From the NCBI RefSeq assembly GCF_013343005.1, contig NZ_CP054491.1, positions 3,082,501 to 3,146,500 on the forward strand: a stretch of DNA of 64,000 bases, read 5' to 3'. The DNA is from Candidatus Reidiella endopervernicosa (GTDB lineage Bacteria > Pseudomonadota > Gammaproteobacteria > GCF-013343005). The position numbers and the translations under genes were made by a program. Below the pieces are notes generated by a model. The model worked only from the letters and a program-made list of their open reading frames with translations. It made no database searches and was not told the origin of the DNA. Positions within the stretch are counted from its first letter, which is position 1. Each line of letters begins with the position of its first letter. Shown here in pieces: positions 61,685 to 64,000 of this stretch.

Positions 61685-63190
61685 TCAACCTCTCCGCCAG
61701 GTGTGGAACCGCTCCACCCAGTTCAGCAACGCCTCGGGCTTGTGCGCCCGCTTCCAGTTACCCGCGACATATTTATTTGCCTCGGCGAGCGTTGGGTAGA
61801 TGTGGATGGTACCGAGGATCTTATTGAGGCCGAGGCCGTGCTTCATCGCCATCACGAACTCGGCAATGAGATCACCGGCGTGTGAGCCGACGATGGTGAC
61901 ACCGAGGATCTTGTCCTTGCCGGGAACTCTCAGCACCTTCACCACACCGTGCGCCTCACTGTCAGCGATGGGCGATCAAGATCATCGATACCGTAGGTTG
62001 TGACCTCATAGTCGATGCCCTTCTCTTTTCCCTCCAGTTCGTTAAGACCAACACGGGCCACCTCGGGGTCACAGTAGGTCGCCCAGGGGATCACCGAGTA
62101 GTCGACACGGAACCGTTTACGGTGAAAGCGATGACAGCGTACCTCTCTGTGGGCGCGGTTCGGTGAACTGACGTAGGGCCGTGACATCACCGCAGACGTA
62201 GATATTCGGGAAGTTGGTGCGTAGAAAAGGATCAGCTTCAACGGTACCGCGCGGTGGAGAGCGGACACCGAGGCGTCAACCGCCATTGGCCTGTGCCCCA
62301 GGCGATGTGGTAGTGATCGTAGGGGACCGCTCTCGCCTGCGCAGACCACTAACGCTCCTTCCGTTCTCATCCGTTTTGGCACTGTGCGCCGTCAGCAGCT
62401 CAACACCCTCTGCGGAAAAGCGCTCGGCGACCATCGCGAGTTCTCATCACTCGCGGCGGATACGCAGGTCGTGCCTAGTCGTCACCTTGAGCAAACGGTG
62501 AAACGCCTTGAGCTCGAACCGTGGGACCACGCACCACTAAGCGTTTCGGTTGTTCGCGTAGCTCCCAGATGGTATCATGGATACCGCTCCCTCGCTCCGG
62601 GAGCTGTGTACCAGCGGCCGTGCGCCGTGGCATCAACACTGGTGCGGGTGGTGACACGCCCTCGACCTCGACCTCATAGGAGAAACTTCTCACCACTGAT
62701 GCACTCCACGCTATTGTATAGCGTTCCACCGGTCGTCGCTCACCTCAGTTTCGTCACCGCTGCACCGCTCCATAACGGCATTCAAAACGACCTCCGCCTG
62801 AAACCGAACTCTTAGCACGTGCGAGCACTAGCGACATCTTGGCTGAACGAATCAGCGCCTTACTGGTATCAGCCGGTTTAAGACAGTCTCCCCCATCTGT
62901 GACGGTCAATCATGTGGACTTCGCCTGCCGGCTGCTGCGATATAGGCGAGACCGCCTGCCGAGCCCACCTCCACCAGGTTGTAGTCGAAGCTGCTCGGTT
63001 TTTTATAGGGTTTCATCACCTCTCTTGCCTTGATCCACTCGACCAACTCTTCTGCGCTAGCGTGAATATGCGGTGAACGATCAGCGCCCTCGGCAGAATG
63101 CCGGATAGCAACAGTCCAGTGACGTTCAATCAAGGCGACCGCCTCACGCGACTGACTGACGAAGAAAGACTTCAGTCCTGCAGCCACCAA
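61685..63190 (-). pseudogene. Mercuric-reductase-like FAD-dependent oxidoreductase, heavily frameshifted
   Basis: Pieces on the minus strand follow the family order: PYKKPSSFDYNLVEVGSAGGLAYIAAA (FAD-binding glycine region, damaged), then many broken frames, FRVDYSVIPWATYCDPEVARVGLNELE, VLRVPGKDKILGVTIVGSHAGDLIAEF and the C-terminal IHIYPTLAEANKYVAGNWKRA. Normal members are about 700 aa and often follow a TVP38 gene. No frame remains long enough to work. Confidence 0.8.
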
Positions 63191-63219
63191 CAATTATCAA
63201 GGTGAGCGAATGCTCGGAA

Positions 63220-63864
63220 TCACGATTCGCCAAGGGTAAAGAATAGCAGCAGCCATCCTTGAGCAGCCCCCTGCGGATCGGGAGATTCGAAATGAGCACT
63301 ACGATCACGCGACCTACATGAGACGATAGTGCCGGGCAACATGCCGACCTGACTAACGAGAAAGTACTTCCAGGTCTTAATCGGTGTCAGCCCCATCAAC
63401 AGATTGATCATAAAGAAGGGGAATATCGGAATCAGTCGCAGGGTAAAGAGATAGAGCACGCCATCCTTTTCGACACCCGCATTGATCGGGCCAAGCTTGT
63501 CGGCAAAGCGACTCTGCACCGCATCACGCAGTAAAAAACGGGCTACTAGAAAGGCAAGTGTTGCGCCGATGGTACTGGCAAAGGAGACCACCACTGTGCC
63601 GACTGCCAGGCCAAATACGGCTGCACCCGCTAGTGTCATAATTGTCGCACCCGGCAGCGAAAGCGCCGTGGCTGCAATATAGATCGCCATGTAGATGGCG
63701 ATAAAGGTAAATGGATTTTCGTGGTAGCGCTCTAGCAGCTCACCACGTTGTGACTGCAGATACTCCAGGGTGAGAAAGCGCCCCAGATCGAAGGTAAAAA
63801 AGACGCCGATCATCAGCGCGATGGCGACCAGCAACAGCAGTCGCATCAGGTTATTATTTTTCAT
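63220..63864 (-). CDS. TVP38/TMEM64-family membrane protein with altered C terminus
   Basis: 214 aa with about five membrane helices and the VTT-domain signature: ALSLPGATIMTLAGAAVFG, and LRLIPIFPFFMINLLMGLTPI. After GMLPGTIV the sequence turns unlike the family (SCRSRDRSAHFES), so the last helix is lost through a frameshift. Such genes precede the FAD oxidoreductase in several gammaproteobacteria, as here. Possibly a pseudogene. Confidence 0.75.
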   Translation of the reverse strand: MKNNNLMRLLLLVAIALMIGVFFTFDLGRFLTLEYLQSQRGELLERYHENPFTFIAIYMAIYIAATALSLPGATIMTLAGAAVFGLAVGTVVVSFASTIGATLAFLVARFLLRDAVQSRFADKLGPINAGVEKDGVLYLFTLRLIPIFPFFMINLLMGLTPIKTWKYFLVSQVGMLPGTIVSCRSRDRSAHFESPDPQGAAQGWLLLFFTLGES

Positions 63865-63926
63865 CGGCCCAAGCCTTGTTCGGATTCGATACAGACTTAA
63901 AGTTAGCAGCTATTGAAACGCCCCGC

Positions 63927-64000
63927 TCAACCGAGCAGTGAAAACAGCTCCAACAGCAATCGAATCACGCCACTCATCACCAGCGCCACACTCACCGAGA
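63927..64000 (-). CDS. Partial membrane protein, C-terminal end
   Basis: Minus-strand frame open from the window edge: VALVMSGVIRLLLELFSLLG and stop. A hydrophobic C-terminal end of a gene that begins outside the window. Too short to name. Confidence 0.35.
   Translation of the reverse strand, partial: SVSVALVMSGVIRLLLELFSLLG

Overview
The window reads as chromosomal DNA of a gammaproteobacterium. It has FabA/FabB unsaturated fatty-acid synthesis, the fused rRNA methyltransferase RlmKL, RsmJ, HrpA, Tex, YcgL, MsrPQ and a DUF2835 gene. The many CHASE2 cyclases, EAL/GGDEF proteins and chemoreceptors suggest an environmental or host-associated, perhaps chemolithotrophic, lineage. No diagnostic sulfur or carbon-fixation gene lies here, so the lineage is an inference. 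No rRNA, tRNA, CRISPR array, prophage or transposase gene was found.

Layout. 1-9 kb is second-messenger signalling: the tail of a degenerate EAL protein, a broken CHASE2 cyclase, a PstS-like binding protein, an intact CHASE2 cyclase and an ammonium transporter. 9-17 kb carries an orphan response regulator, an AEC transporter, an acyl-CoA ligase, DUF2835, FliW, a broken hydroxyacid dehydrogenase, small conserved genes and a glycosyltransferase. 17-23 kb is a decaying minus-strand operon of two sugar-type binding proteins and a PAS-GGDEF-EAL sensor, full of frameshifts. 23-38 kb is mostly housekeeping: metallopeptidase, IMPase-like phosphatase, RlmKL, RsmJ, an LCIB-type carbonic anhydrase candidate, FabAB, two GNATs and Tex. 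38-44 kb has MsrPQ, a chemoreceptor and YcgL. 44-50 kb is a tightly overlapping operon for a LolCDE/MacB-like exporter with a LolA-like protein and a barrel protein. 50-58 kb has a broken chemoreceptor, a MerB-like protein, HrpA, a pentapeptide-repeat protein and riboflavin synthase. 58-64 kb is a graveyard: DUF1566 remnants, a mosaic of ribE and oxidoreductase pieces, and a ruined oxidoreductase next to a TVP38-like gene.

The most notable signal is a family of six near-identical elements of about 280 bp, at 2046-2325, 13305-13586, 19756-20035, 20564-20843 (minus), 45771-46050 and 50980-51261. Every copy splits a gene, three in sense and three in antisense orientation. They have no obvious terminal inverted repeats and no target-site duplication longer than 1 bp. 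At two sites, deleting the element exactly rejoins a perfect reading frame. Subterminal hairpins are conserved, one stem shows a compensatory change (GTTTG/CAAAC versus GCTTG/CAAGC), and the base before the left end is always C. The left and right halves of the copies occur in all four combinations, which implies recombination between copies. It looks like a structured, non-autonomous mobile element, possibly moved in trans by an IS200/IS605-like enzyme encoded elsewhere. DNA-level excision is a less likely but testable alternative.

Single-base frameshifts are frequent in peripheral genes and absent from the housekeeping genes. This favours genuine decay, but sequencing error cannot be excluded from sequence alone.
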